A stretch of 64,000 nt of DNA. It comes from Pelagibius sp050043265 (GTDB taxonomy: Bacteria > Pseudomonadota > Alphaproteobacteria > Kiloniellales > Kiloniellaceae). The stretch spans positions 38,565-102,564 of the forward strand of contig JBHJIR010000053.1 of assembly GCA_050043265.1 (NCBI GenBank), given 5' to 3'. A program made the position numbers and the translations under genes. The notes beneath the pieces are model-generated. The model was not told the origin of the DNA. It ran no database searches and worked only from the letters and a program-made list of their open reading frames with translations. Shown here piece by piece: positions 18,984-28,674 of the stretch. Position 1 is the first letter of the stretch, and every line of letters begins with the position of its first letter.

Positions 18984-20567
18984 TCAGTTGAACAGGAACT
19001 TCGGCAGGAAAGTGGCCATCGCCGGGAACGCGGCAATCAAGACCAGGCCGACGATCTGGATCAAGACGAACGGCATGATGCCACGGTAAATATCCATCGT
19101 CGTGATCGACGGTGGCGCCACGCCGCGCAGATAGAACAAGGCAAAGCCGAACGGCGGCGTCAGGAAAGACGTCTGCAGATTCACTGCGATCATCACGCCG
19201 AGCCAGATTGGATCGAGCCCCATGGCCAGAAGCACAGGTCCGACGATCGGAACCACTACGAAGACGATCTCGATAAAGTCGAGAAAGAAGCCCATCACGA
19301 ACATCAGGGCCATGACCACGAGCATCGCACCGAAGGCGCCGCCCGGCATCGACTTCAACACATCTTCAACGATCTGGTCGCCGTGAAGCCCGCGGAACAC
19401 CAGGGAAAACACCGACGCGCCGAGCAGGATCACAAAGACCATGGCGGAGATCTTGACCGTCGATTGGGTCACTTCGGTGAGAATACCGGCGCGATAGACG
19501 CGCCCCAATGAGACAGCGAGGCCGAAGACCATCGCCAGAATGCAGCCCCCCGCCACGATCGCCGCGACAAGGTCCTGTAACGGCACTTCATCACGCTGCA
19601 TGCGAAGGTCGAACAGGGTGACCAGCGGCACCAACGCCACCATACACCCGGCAGCCACATAGACAGGCCACGCCTGCCGCTCCCCCTCCGCCACGGCCCG
19701 CCCTGCCAACAGGAAGGCGCCGACGCATCCGCTCGCCGCGGCTTCGGTCGGCGTCGCGACACCGAACAGGATCGATCCCAGGACCAAAACGATCAGGGTT
19801 GCCGGTGGCAACAGATCGCGCAAGGCGCGCAGAGCGAGCCCTTCGGTATCGCCGGCATCACGCTCGATGGCCGGGCAGGAATCGGGCTTCAACCAGGCCG
19901 TAAAGATGATCCACAGCATGTAGAGACCGACGAGCATCATGCCGGGTAGAAAGGCGCCGGCGAAAAGATCGATGACAGAGACCGGCTCTGGGGCAAAGTT
20001 ACCTAGCGCCAACTGCGCCTCTGTATTCGCGCCCTGCAAGATGTCGCCCAGCAGAACCAGGACGATGGACGGTGGAATAATCTGCCCCAACGTTCCGGCA
20101 GCGCAGATGGTGCCGCAGGCGATCTTGGGGTCGTATCCGGCCTTCAGCATGGACGGCAAAGACAGCAAACCCATGGTGACGACGGTAGCGCCGACGATAC
20201 CCGTCGACGCGGCCAGCAGCATTCCTACGAAGACGACGGACAAACCAAGCCCGCCGCGCAGCTTGCCGAACATGAACCCCATGGTTTCAAGGAGCTGCTC
20301 GGCGATCTTGGAACGCTCAAGCATGACTCCCATGAAAACGAACAGCGGCACGGCAACGAAAAGCTCATTCGTCATGACGCCAAAATAGCGGCTGGCGAGC
20401 CCTCCCAGCAGGCGCAGGTCGAAGATGCCGAGGGCCACTCCGATAAAGGCGAAAGCCAAAGCGACACCGCCGAGCGTGAAGGCCACCGGATAGCCCAGCA
20501 GCAGCACGACGCAGGCGGTCGCGAACATAACGAGGGATAGGCCTTCCCCGAGGAGAGCGGAATCCAT
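18984..20567 (-). CDS. TRAP transporter large permease (DctM)
   Basis: This is the ion-coupled membrane subunit of a TRAP transporter. It has 527 residues, against about 430 for a classical DctM. The extra length is a central insertion (roughly residues 225-330) of hydrophobic segments and linkers, as seen in the mannitol/chloroaromatic-type TRAP branch. Conserved features include the LFVFMGVMLERS region, the long glycine-rich TM segments, and GFFLDFIEIVFVVVPIVGP near the C-terminus. It is encoded 3 bp after dctQ and converges with the receptor gene. Together with the receptor and DctQ it would make one complete transporter. Confidence 0.9.
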   Translation of the reverse strand: MDSALLGEGLSLVMFATACVVLLLGYPVAFTLGGVALAFAFIGVALGIFDLRLLGGLASRYFGVMTNELFVAVPLFVFMGVMLERSKIAEQLLETMGFMFGKLRGGLGLSVVFVGMLLAASTGIVGATVVTMGLLSLPSMLKAGYDPKIACGTICAAGTLGQIIPPSIVLVLLGDILQGANTEAQLALGNFAPEPVSVIDLFAGAFLPGMMLVGLYMLWIIFTAWLKPDSCPAIERDAGDTEGLALRALRDLLPPATLIVLVLGSILFGVATPTEAAASGCVGAFLLAGRAVAEGERQAWPVYVAAGCMVALVPLVTLFDLRMQRDEVPLQDLVAAIVAGGCILAMVFGLAVSLGRVYRAGILTEVTQSTVKISAMVFVILLGASVFSLVFRGLHGDQIVEDVLKSMPGGAFGAMLVVMALMFVMGFFLDFIEIVFVVVPIVGPVLLAMGLDPIWLGVMIAVNLQTSFLTPPFGFALFYLRGVAPPSITTMDIYRGIMPFVLIQIVGLVLIAAFPAMATFLPKFLFN

Positions 20568-20570
20568 GTC

Positions 20571-21116
20571 TTAAATCGGTCCCGTTTCTTCTTCTTCGGG
20601 CTGGAACTCCGGGTGTCCGACCAGAACCAGATAGCTCCTGGCGGCCAACGAGAGCCCCTGCAGGCCAATCAGGACGCAGAACATCACAATGACCGACTTC
20701 AACAGAAACAATGCCGGCAACCCGCCTGCTTCGCGGGACTCTTCCAAGCCCTGCCAGGATTTCAGCACGTAGTCGTGACTGACGAAGAGGACGATCCCTA
20801 TGACCGGCAAAAGCAGCAGGAAGGTGCCGAACAGGTCGATAATCGCCTTATAGCGGGCACTGTTCGGCCGATAGAAAATGTCCACCCTGACATGCGCATT
20901 GTGCAGCAGCGTGTAGCCTGCCCCCAGCATGAAGACGGTGCCATGGAGCCAGACATAGGATTCCTGAAGCCAGACCCAGCCGATGGCGTAGACATAGCGC
21001 AGGATCACGACCGCAAAAGTGATCAAGACCATCAGAAGCGTGAGCCAGGCGACTCCGCGCCCAATCCGCTCGTTCATGCGGTCGATCAGATTTACAAAGA
21101 CGACGAGCCCGGTCAC
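20571..21116 (-). CDS. TRAP transporter small permease (DctQ)
   Basis: This 181-residue small membrane subunit has four predicted TM helices. The LQESYVWLHGTVFMLGAGYTL segment and the following VRVDIFYRPNSARYKAIID stretch are characteristic of DctQ. It probably couples the receptor to the large permease. The stop codon lies 3 bp before the dctM start, so the two are co-transcribed. The 250 bp upstream, between this gene and the end of parC, contain no gene I can support and should hold the dctQM promoter. Confidence 0.88.
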   Translation of the reverse strand: MTGLVVFVNLIDRMNERIGRGVAWLTLLMVLITFAVVILRYVYAIGWVWLQESYVWLHGTVFMLGAGYTLLHNAHVRVDIFYRPNSARYKAIIDLFGTFLLLLPVIGIVLFVSHDYVLKSWQGLEESREAGGLPALFLLKSVIVMFCVLIGLQGLSLAARSYLVLVGHPEFQPEEEETGPI

Positions 21117-21366
21117 GTTGCAGTCACAGCCTCAATGTCAAAGATCCATCTCGTCCGCAACCATGCCCTTCAGACGCGCGCCCCTAAATCCGGGAGCGCA
21201 AAATCAACTCACGAGGGATGAACCTGCCGACGACAACCCACCAGTTCGTTGGGATCCATCGGCTCCCCGCCGATTTCCAGGGTCCCAGTGCGACGCTTTT
21301 CTGCGCTCATTATCGTCGCGCTTATAGGCTGTGGCGAGGCTGACGACAACGAAGAAATGCCGAAAA

Positions 21367-23601
21367 TCAACCGAATCTATTGGAGCTGGGGAAGCCGTGC
21401 GGGGGCAAACGACCGGCCTGCGCGCGCGTGCCGAGCCAGGCCCTGAGATCGGTTTCGGTACGGGTGCGTCCCGCGCCCGCCGCCCAGCTGAGCCCTTCTT
21501 TTCGGCTAAACGTCTTGGCATCAGACAAGCCGCCATCCTTGTATTTCTGCAGGATAACGCCCCGGCCCCGGGTCATTTCAGGCATTTCGGAGAGCGGGAA
21601 CAACAACAGCCGACGGTTGTCTCCCATGACCGCAACATGATCACCCACGACCGGACGACAGACCGCCGCCTCCACACCATCGCTCGGATTGATAACCTGT
21701 TTGCCATTCTTGGTCTGGGCGATCACCTCATCCTCGGGCACGACAAAGCCCCGCCCGTCTGAGGTCGCCACCAGCAGCTTCCGGCCAGGCTCATGGACGA
21801 ATACCGATACGATATCCTGATCGTTGGGCAGCCCCATCATCAGGCGCAACGGCTCGCCGAAACCACGTCCGCCGGGCAACTTATCCACCCCCAAGGTGTA
21901 GAAGCGGCCGTTGGTGGCAAAGACCAGCAGCTTATCGGTGGTCTGGGTATGAACGACGAAACGCTCCCGGTCACCTTCCTTGTACTTGGCATCGGAAACA
22001 TCTTCCTGATGGCCTTTCAGGGTCCGGACCCAGCCTTTGGCCGAACAGAGGACGGTAACCGGCTCCCGCTCGACCACGGCCTCAAGCGGGATCACGACAT
22101 CCGCCGGCGGCGCGCCAACTTCGGTCCGCCGCTTACCCAACGGCGTCTTTGGCCCGAAGCGCGCCTTGATGTCCTTGACCTGATCGCCGATCACCGCCCA
22201 GCGGCGATCCTCGTCCTTCATCAGACGCTTGAGCTCTTTCTGCTCCTTCGACAGGGTCGAATGCTCTTCGCGGATGGTGATTTCCTCCAGCTTGCGCAGG
22301 GCGCGCAGCCGCATGTTGAGGATGGCCTCGGCCTGAACGTCGGTCAGCTTCCAACGCTTCATCATCTTTGCCTTCGGATCATCCTCTTCTCGGATGATCC
22401 GGATCACCTCATCGAGATTGAGGTAGGCGATCAGGTAGCCCTCGAGCACCTCGAGACGGTGTTCGATCTTATCGAGCCGGTGCTGGGTCTGGCGCTTCAG
22501 AACCTCGTGGCGGTGGTCGAGGAAGGCGCGCAGCACTTCGCGCAGGTTCATCACCCGCGGCGTGTTGTCCGCATCCAGCACGTTCATGTTGAGACCGACA
22601 CGGACTTCCAGGTCGGTCTGGCGGAACAGCGATTCCATAAGCACTTCAGGATCGACGTTCCGGCTCTTCGGTTCCAGAACCAGGCGGACGTCGTCGGTCG
22701 ACTCGTCGCGAACATCGCCCAGCATGGCCAGCTTCTTGGCCAGCAGCAGTTCGGCGATCTTTTCGATCAGGCGCGACTTCGGAACCTGAAACGGGATCTC
22801 CGTCACCACGATCTGGAAACCGCCGCCCTTGATCTTTTCCGCCTCCCAGCGCGCACGCAGTCGGAAGGACCCTTTCCCGGTCTTATAGGCTTCGACGATA
22901 TTGCCCCGGGATTCCACCAGGATACCGCCGGTTGGAAAATCCGGCCCTGGCATCAGGTCGGCAAGCTTTTCGATCGTCGCGTTGGGCGTCTTGACGACGT
23001 GCAGCAAGGCGTCGCAGATTTCGCCGACATTGTGCGGCGGGATCGAGGTCGCCATGCCCACGGCGATCCCCTGTGCGCCGTTGGCTAGCAGGTTGGGGAA
23101 GCCGCCCGGCAGTACAACCGGTTCTTCCGCTTCGCCGTCATAGGTCTGACGGAAATCGACGGCATCCTCATCGATACCATCCAGCAAGGCCCCGGCGCCC
23201 TCGGTCAGGCGCGCTTCGGTGTACCGCATCGCTGCGGCATTATCGCCGTCGATATTGCCGAAATTCCCCTGCCCGTCGATCAACGGAAAACGCAGGGAGA
23301 AATCTTGCGCCAGCCGCACCAGGGCATCGTAAATCGACTGGTCGCCGTGGGGATGGAACTTACCGATCACATCACCGACGACGCGGGCAGACTTCTTGTA
23401 GCCCGACCCCGGATCGAGGCGCAGCTGCCGCATGGCGAAGAGCAGGCGCCGCTGCACCGGTTTCAGGCCGTCGCGCACGTCAGGCAGCGAGCGCGCCATG
23501 ATGGTCGACAGGGCGTAAGAGAGATAGCGCTCCGACAGGGCGTCGGCGAGCTTCACATCACGAATTTCACCAGCTGGCAAAGCGGCCATAGGAAACGTCA
23601 C
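21367..23601 (-). CDS. parC: DNA topoisomerase IV subunit A
   Basis: This is the DNA-cleaving subunit of topoisomerase IV, which decatenates daughter chromosomes; the ParE partner is not in the window. The 744-residue protein has the winged-helix cleavage domain with the DGLKPVQRR motif and the catalytic tyrosine at about residue 127 in AAMRYTEARL. A long coiled-coil region and a degenerate C-terminal beta-pinwheel follow. Length and the single-repeat C-terminal domain favour ParC over GyrA: the GyrA box is absent. The extreme C-terminus (after about residue 715) looks poorly conserved. Confidence 0.92.
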   Translation of the reverse strand: MTFPMAALPAGEIRDVKLADALSERYLSYALSTIMARSLPDVRDGLKPVQRRLLFAMRQLRLDPGSGYKKSARVVGDVIGKFHPHGDQSIYDALVRLAQDFSLRFPLIDGQGNFGNIDGDNAAAMRYTEARLTEGAGALLDGIDEDAVDFRQTYDGEAEEPVVLPGGFPNLLANGAQGIAVGMATSIPPHNVGEICDALLHVVKTPNATIEKLADLMPGPDFPTGGILVESRGNIVEAYKTGKGSFRLRARWEAEKIKGGGFQIVVTEIPFQVPKSRLIEKIAELLLAKKLAMLGDVRDESTDDVRLVLEPKSRNVDPEVLMESLFRQTDLEVRVGLNMNVLDADNTPRVMNLREVLRAFLDHRHEVLKRQTQHRLDKIEHRLEVLEGYLIAYLNLDEVIRIIREEDDPKAKMMKRWKLTDVQAEAILNMRLRALRKLEEITIREEHSTLSKEQKELKRLMKDEDRRWAVIGDQVKDIKARFGPKTPLGKRRTEVGAPPADVVIPLEAVVEREPVTVLCSAKGWVRTLKGHQEDVSDAKYKEGDRERFVVHTQTTDKLLVFATNGRFYTLGVDKLPGGRGFGEPLRLMMGLPNDQDIVSVFVHEPGRKLLVATSDGRGFVVPEDEVIAQTKNGKQVINPSDGVEAAVCRPVVGDHVAVMGDNRRLLLFPLSEMPEMTRGRGVILQKYKDGGLSDAKTFSRKEGLSWAAGAGRTRTETDLRAWLGTRAQAGRLPPHGFPSSNRFG

Positions 23602-23680
23602 GACTCCGGAAAAAAGCTACCAGATATAGTATCCATCATCCCCGGGATGGCAACAGATTGCCAAGGAAATCCGGGGATCT

Positions 23681-24931
23681 TCAGAAACGATCGACCCTAT
23701 AGGGGTTCATGTCGATCCCCGGATCGCGCCCCGCCACGAGGGCGGCGACGAGGTCACCGGTGCGCGCCGCCAGGCTAAGCCCGATGTGGCCGTGGCCGAA
23801 GGCGAAGACCGCATTGCGATGCTGCGGCGACCGGCTGATCACCGGCACGGAGTCCGGCATCGAAGGCCGGTAGCCCATCCAGCGGCTCTCGTCGCGCCGG
23901 TCGAGACCCGGGAACCACCGGCTGGCATTCTGGTACAATACCTCGGCCCGTTTCCAGTTGGGGGCCGCGTCGAGCCCCCCCAATTCTACCGTTCCGGCAA
24001 TCCGCAGTCCCTGCTCCAGCGGTGTGCAGACGAACCCCCGCTCGGTCGAATAGACCGGGATACGGGGACTGACACCGGGATCCGGCAAAGTCAGGTGGTA
24101 CCCCCGCTCGGTGTCCAGCGGTGGCCGGCTACCGAGCATTGCCGTCAGGGCCTTGGACCAGGCGCCGGCGGCAACCACGACGCCGCTGCAGGCGATGCTG
24201 CCGGCCTGGGTCATCACCGCGGTGACCCGACCGTCTCCCTGCTCAAAGCCGGTCACGGCCTGGCGGCGGATCTCTCCACCCAGCCGCACGAAAGAAGCCG
24301 CCAATTCCTGGACGAAGCGGAAGTTGTTCACCGTGTGCCCGACATCCGGATAGAAGACGCCATAGCGGAAAATCGGCGCCAGACTCGGCTCCAGTTGTCG
24401 CAGTTCCTCGGCTTCCAAAACGTCGAAGTTCACCCCGCGGCGGCGCTGCAGTTCCAGCTTGGACTGATAACTGCGAAATCCCGCTTCAGTCTCATAGACT
24501 GACAACCAGCCACTCCGGCGGATCATGCCCTGGATCCCGGCCGCTTCCAGCAGCGGGTCATAGGCGGCCAAGGCGCCCTTCAGCAGGTGGCGCAGGGAGA
24601 TCGAAACCTCCTCCACGCGCTCCGGCGTGCTGGCCTTGACGAAATGAAGCAGCCAGGGCGCGATCCGGGGCAGGTAGGACCAGCGAATCGCCAAGGGTCC
24701 CAGCGGGTCGGCCAGCATACCCGGCACCTTGCGGGCGATACCCGGGGACTGCACCGGCACCACAGCTTCCTCAGTGACGATCGAGCCGTTGCCGAAGGAC
24801 GTCCCCTCGCCCGGTTCGCCCCGGTCAACCAGGACCACGCGGTGGCCTTCTCGCAACAGGTAAAGCGCGCAGCAGACACCGACGATGCCGGCTCCCACCA
24901 CGACAACAGGATCTTTCTCGTTCATAGGCAT
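23681..24931 (-). CDS. FAD-dependent D-amino-acid dehydrogenase-like protein
   Basis: This 416-residue DAO-family flavoprotein has an N-terminal dinucleotide-binding motif GAGIVGVCCALYLLREG (about residues 13-29), followed by the acidic residue in VLVDRGEPGEGTS. The C-terminal GHGHIGLSLAARTGDLVAAL segment is typical of DadA. A likely role is oxidation of D-amino acids to 2-oxo acids, passing electrons to the quinone pool. Related oxidases of glycine, sarcosine or hydroxyproline cannot be excluded. It lies 79 bp after parC's start on the same strand and 60 bp after recO. Confidence 0.85.
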   Translation of the reverse strand: MPMNEKDPVVVVGAGIVGVCCALYLLREGHRVVLVDRGEPGEGTSFGNGSIVTEEAVVPVQSPGIARKVPGMLADPLGPLAIRWSYLPRIAPWLLHFVKASTPERVEEVSISLRHLLKGALAAYDPLLEAAGIQGMIRRSGWLSVYETEAGFRSYQSKLELQRRRGVNFDVLEAEELRQLEPSLAPIFRYGVFYPDVGHTVNNFRFVQELAASFVRLGGEIRRQAVTGFEQGDGRVTAVMTQAGSIACSGVVVAAGAWSKALTAMLGSRPPLDTERGYHLTLPDPGVSPRIPVYSTERGFVCTPLEQGLRIAGTVELGGLDAAPNWKRAEVLYQNASRWFPGLDRRDESRWMGYRPSMPDSVPVISRSPQHRNAVFAFGHGHIGLSLAARTGDLVAALVAGRDPGIDMNPYRVDRF

Positions 24932-24990
24932 TGGAAGATGGACCAGGAAGAAATTGCGTTCGGGAAGCGCCCGATGGATGCCGGAGAACC

Positions 24991-25707
24991 CTACACCGCC
25001 GCGAAACGCTGCTCCAGACGCTGTCGGGCGGCTGGTAGCGGTTTATCATGAGGATGGAAAAGGTGGCGCTCAAGGAAAAAGCCGGTGAGTGCCAGACCTT
25101 CAGCCACGGCACGCCGTCCCCCCTCCCCACGCCCGACCAGGAACCCGGGCAGCGACAGCAGCTTTTCCTTGTAGGGCGCGCCGCCCGACAGGGAAACCGC
25201 CCGACCGGACCGCGGGCTGACATAAGCAAGCTGATCGTTGTCTCCGCCGGCGGCACAAGCCGACAGGTCCAGCCCGAATCCCAACTCGGCCAGAAAGGCC
25301 AGTTCCCAGCGCACATAGACCTCCGCCCAGTGCTCCCCCTCCAGGGCCTCCAGCAATACCAGAAGCCCCTCGAAGCACGCGGGATGCGGCTCACGCTCGG
25401 GCATCGCTCCCTCGCACACCGCGGCCGCCGCACTCAATGCCGCAAGCCGGTCGGAATCGTCCAGCACGCGCGCCGCGTAGGAACATTCCAACTCACAGTC
25501 CAGCGACCCGAGGTGCTCGGGCAGACGTCCGCTCCAGGAGGCCACCACTCGATTGCCCGCCTGATAGACGCCGCGCTGGCGCGCGCCCTGTCCACCGCGG
25601 ACCAGACCGGCGTGGCGGCCATGCGTCCGGGTCAGCAACTGAACAATTGTGGAGGCCTCACCATGGGGGCGGACGGAGAGGACAACGGCGTCGTCATCCC
25701 ATTTCAT
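24991..25707 (-). CDS. recO: DNA repair protein RecO
   Basis: RecO works with RecR to load RecA onto SSB-coated single-stranded DNA in the RecFOR gap-repair route. The 238-residue protein has the N-terminal OB-fold (MKWDDDAVVLSVRPHGE start, then EASTIVQLLTRTHG) and the helical C-terminal domain. The start follows era by 27 bp, and recO is the last gene of the rnc-era-recO series, the usual alphaproteobacterial order. The zinc-finger cysteines found in some RecO proteins are not obvious here. Confidence 0.9.
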   Translation of the reverse strand: MKWDDDAVVLSVRPHGEASTIVQLLTRTHGRHAGLVRGGQGARQRGVYQAGNRVVASWSGRLPEHLGSLDCELECSYAARVLDDSDRLAALSAAAAVCEGAMPEREPHPACFEGLLVLLEALEGEHWAEVYVRWELAFLAELGFGLDLSACAAGGDNDQLAYVSPRSGRAVSLSGGAPYKEKLLSLPGFLVGRGEGGRRAVAEGLALTGFFLERHLFHPHDKPLPAARQRLEQRFAAV

Positions 25708-25734
25708 GGCAGAGGAGCCCGGTCGGCTGTGAGC

Positions 25735-26646
25735 CTAGGCATCGAACTCCAGGCCGAGATTGCGATAGCGCTCCGGATCATTGATCCAGTTTTCACGCAC
25801 TTTCACGAAGAGGAACAGATGGACCGGCTGGCCGAAGGCCTCCTCCATCTCTTTCTGCGCGGCCTGGCGGACCGCACGGATGGTATTACCCCCCTTGCCC
25901 AGACACATCGCCTTGTGCGAGTCGCGACCGACGTAAATGGTCTGTTCGACCCGGGCCGATCCGTCTTTGAATTCTTCCCAATTGTCGGTTTCGACCGTCA
26001 GCGCGTAGGGAATTTCCTGGTGCAGGTTCAAGAAGAGCTTCTCGCGCGTGATCTCGGCGGCCAGCACCCGCAAAGAGACATCGGACAGCTGGTCTTCCGG
26101 AAACAGCCAGGGGCTCTTCGGCATCCGCGATGCCAAATAACCGACCAGGTCGTCAACCCCGTCTCCGTTCAGCGCGGAGATCATGAAGACCTTCGAGAAT
26201 TTTCCCATGGCGGACAGCTCCGCCGTCAAGTCCAGCAGCCGTTCGCGTTTGACCAGATCAACCTTGTTTAGAACAAGGACGAGCTCGCAGCGCACCTTCG
26301 CCAGCCCCTCGATCACCTGGCGGCTGTCGGCCGAGATCTGTCTGCGGCTGGCGTCGTGGATGACCAGCGCGATGTCGGCATCCTCGACGCCGGCCCAGGC
26401 CGCCTGCACCATTGCCCGCTCGAGGCGGCGCTTCGCGGTAAAGATACCGGGCGTATCGATGAAAACGATCTGGCTGTCGCCATGGATCGCGATACCGCGA
26501 ACGCGCGTGCGCGTCGTCTGGACCTTGTGGGTGACAATGGAAACCTTCGCTCCCACGAGTTGATTGACCAACGTCGACTTTCCGGCGTTGGGAGCGCCGA
26601 TGACGGCAACGAAGCCACAGTGCTGATCGCTCTCGGCTGCGGTCAC
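25735..26646 (-). CDS. era: GTPase Era
   Basis: This essential GTPase binds 16S rRNA and helps mature the 30S subunit. The 303-residue protein has the G1 motif GAPNAGKST (residues 17-25), the G3 DTPG motif, the NKVD G4 motif and a C-terminal KH RNA-binding domain (with VGRDSHKAMCLGKGGNTIRAV). The start overlaps the rnc stop by 4 bp, so translation of the two is probably coupled; the same pairing is conserved in many proteobacteria. Confidence 0.95.
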   Translation of the reverse strand: MTAAESDQHCGFVAVIGAPNAGKSTLVNQLVGAKVSIVTHKVQTTRTRVRGIAIHGDSQIVFIDTPGIFTAKRRLERAMVQAAWAGVEDADIALVIHDASRRQISADSRQVIEGLAKVRCELVLVLNKVDLVKRERLLDLTAELSAMGKFSKVFMISALNGDGVDDLVGYLASRMPKSPWLFPEDQLSDVSLRVLAAEITREKLFLNLHQEIPYALTVETDNWEEFKDGSARVEQTIYVGRDSHKAMCLGKGGNTIRAVRQAAQKEMEEAFGQPVHLFLFVKVRENWINDPERYRNLGLEFDA

Positions 26647-27380
26647 CGGTTTTTCTCCTTCACGACTTTAAGCAGTTGCGTCGCGGCATCCTGTTCGGCC
26701 ATGCGCTTTGAGCGCCCTTTTCCCGAGCGCAGCGGCAAGCCTTCGACCGCCACACTGATTGTAAACACCGGATCATGCGGTGGACCTTGGCGATCGACCT
26801 CGTTATAGGACGGCAACGGCAGACTGCGGGCCTGCGCCCATTCCTGCAACTCGGTCTTGGGATCAGATGGCGCTTCGCGGTCTTCCTCAATCCGCGCGGT
26901 CCAGGCAGCATCGATAAACTGCTTGGCCGCCGGCAAGCCGCCATCAAGGTACAGCGCTGCGATCACCGCTTCGCAGACATTGGACAACAGGCCAGGGTTC
27001 GTTCGCCCCTGTTGCTCGTCCTCCCCCATCGCCAAGCGCATAAAGCTGCCAAGGTCGAGGCCCTCGGCGACGGACGCCAAGGTCTCCTTACCAACGAGCT
27101 TGGCCAGGCGACGGGCAAGCAGGCCTTCGGCCTCCTGCGGAAACCGGACGAACAGATTTTCGGCAACGACGAGGCCAAGCACGCGATCGCCCAGGAACTC
27201 CAGACGCTCGTAGTCTCCCCCCCGGTGCTCCCGGTCGGACGAAACCGATGGATGCGTGAGCGCCCGTTCCAGCAACGCCGAATTGACAAATCGGTGGCCG
27301 AGCCGTTCCTGCAATTGCAGCAGCGTTCTGTCCCGGCCGTCTTCGAGGCCGGACCCCATTTGCTGCTTACTTGATTGCAT
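26643..27380 (-). CDS. rnc: Ribonuclease III
   Basis: This endonuclease cleaves double-stranded RNA and processes rRNA and structured mRNAs. I take the ATG at 27380 (MQSSKQQMG), giving 245 residues. A longer open frame extends upstream to 27545 but lies inside the lepB coding region and does not resemble RNase III. The catalytic signature ERLEFLGDRVL is at residues 58-68, and the C-terminal double-stranded RNA-binding domain ends near RMAEQDAATQLLK. The start overlaps the end of the downstream part of lepB by 14 bp, and the stop overlaps era. Confidence 0.93.
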   Translation of the reverse strand: MQSSKQQMGSGLEDGRDRTLLQLQERLGHRFVNSALLERALTHPSVSSDREHRGGDYERLEFLGDRVLGLVVAENLFVRFPQEAEGLLARRLAKLVGKETLASVAEGLDLGSFMRLAMGEDEQQGRTNPGLLSNVCEAVIAALYLDGGLPAAKQFIDAAWTARIEEDREAPSDPKTELQEWAQARSLPLPSYNEVDRQGPPHDPVFTISVAVEGLPLRSGKGRSKRMAEQDAATQLLKVVKEKNR

Positions 27381-28203
27381 CGCCAATCCGGCTGAAACGG
27401 ATCGTGCTAGGCCAGGTCCAGAACTCCCACCAGGCACTTGAGCCTTCGTGAGAGAAGAAGAGGACCTCGGCGCGCCCAACCAGATTCTCGAAGGGCACGT
27501 AGCCGACATCGGCCCGGCTATCCAGGCTGTTGTCCCGGTTGTCACCCATGGCGAAAAAATGGCCTTCCGGCACCACTTCAGGACCCCAGGTGTCCAGCGG
27601 TTAGCTGTCGCTGCATTCCCGGATCAGGTGGCGTCGACCGTAGGGCAGAGTCTCGTAGTAGAGAAAGCCCATCGGGTTCTCGTAGCCGATTTCGGCGACT
27701 TCGGAGGCCGTGAGCAACTCGCGCTTGGTCGCCACGTCATTGATGTAGAGGATACCGTCGCGCAACTCAATCTTGTCACCCGGCAAACCGACGCTACGTT
27801 TGAAGTAATCGGTCTTGTTGTCGCCCGGATAGGCAAACACGGCAACATCGCCGGGTTCGGGCTCACTGAACAGGATGCGCCCGGAGAACAGCGGCAGGCC
27901 GAAGGGCAGCGAATGGCGGCTGTAGCCGTACGACAGCTTGGACACAAAGAGATAGTCGCCAACCAGCAGCGTGGGCTCCATAGAGCTGGACGGAATGTTG
28001 AACGGCTCGTAGGCGAAAGTCCGCACGCCAACCGCAATCAAGACGGCGATGACGATGGTCCGCAGCGTCTCCAGCCAGGCGCTGCCGCCCTGCTCGCTTT
28101 CCTTCACACCATTCTCCTGCGCCTTGTTTTTCGGGTCGACGTCCGGCTGATCTTCAAGCATCGAGTTGTCCAATATCTTCGGTCCTGCCGGTCGGACCAT
28201 CAT
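27367..28203 (-). pseudogene. lepB: Signal peptidase I with an in-frame TAA stop
   Basis: This gene would encode the inner-membrane enzyme that removes Sec and Tat signal peptides. The frame runs from 28203 to a normal stop at 27367 but is interrupted by a single TAA at 27603-27601 (codon 201) with no frameshift. Before the stop are the TM anchor, the catalytic serine motif SSSMEPT and the general-base lysine motif KRSVGLPGD. After it, still in frame, come PLDTWGP, VVPEGHFFAMG and the conserved GDNRDNSLDSR box. The upstream product alone would lack that box. As the enzyme is normally essential, this may be a sequencing error, a readthrough site, or a true nonsense allele covered by another lepB. 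The start could also be the ATG at 28161. The 3' end overlaps rnc by 14 bp. Confidence 0.85.
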
Positions 28204-28238
28204 CCCAAGGAAGGCCTCCCCCTGCCCCCAGGGGCACT

Positions 28239-28646
28239 CTAGCCGTCATTTGGCAGGGCTGAGATGATGACAATGACCTGGGCCAGGGGATAGTCGTCCG
28301 TAATGGTGACGTCAATCTGGGCCTTCATACCCGCTGGCGTCATTTCAGCCAAGCGTTCTGCCGCACCCCGCGTCAGCGCCATGGTCGGCTTTCCGCTCGG
28401 CAGATTAACAACGCCCAGGTCCCGCCAATGAACGCCACGCCGGGGCACCCCCGTCCCCAACGCCTTGGCGCAGGCTTCCTTGGCGGCGAAGCGCTTGGCA
28501 TAGCTCGCCGCTCTCTGGGCCCGCCGGTCGGATTTCTGGCGCTCGATGGGGGTGAAGACGCGCTCGATAAAGCGGTCGCCGAAACGCTCCAAGGTCTTCT
28601 CGATACGCCTGATATCGATAAGGTCGCTACCCAGCCCGAGGATCAC
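28239..28646 (-). CDS. acpS: Holo-acyl-carrier-protein synthase
   Basis: This enzyme transfers the 4'-phosphopantetheine group from CoA to acyl carrier protein, activating it for fatty-acid synthesis. The 135-residue protein has the N-terminal GLGSDLIDIRRIEK motif with the magnesium-binding aspartate and the second signature around AKRFAAKEACAKALG. The length is normal for trimeric AcpS. It lies between pdxJ and lepB in the conserved minus-strand run, 28 bp after pdxJ. Confidence 0.94.
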   Translation of the reverse strand: MILGLGSDLIDIRRIEKTLERFGDRFIERVFTPIERQKSDRRAQRAASYAKRFAAKEACAKALGTGVPRRGVHWRDLGVVNLPSGKPTMALTRGAAERLAEMTPAGMKAQIDVTITDDYPLAQVIVIISALPNDG

Positions 28647-28674
28647 GACCCGCTCTCCGCTACAGGGCTGCGCA

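Noticed and set aside
21793..23088. 431-codon plus-strand frame within parC
   Set aside because: Antisense shadow of a well-supported topoisomerase gene; composition is rich in H, R and Q, as expected of such shadows.
27381..27545. N-terminal extension of RNase III
   Set aside because: The added residues lie in the lepB coding region in another frame and do not look like RNase III; the ATG at 27380 gives the normal N-terminus.
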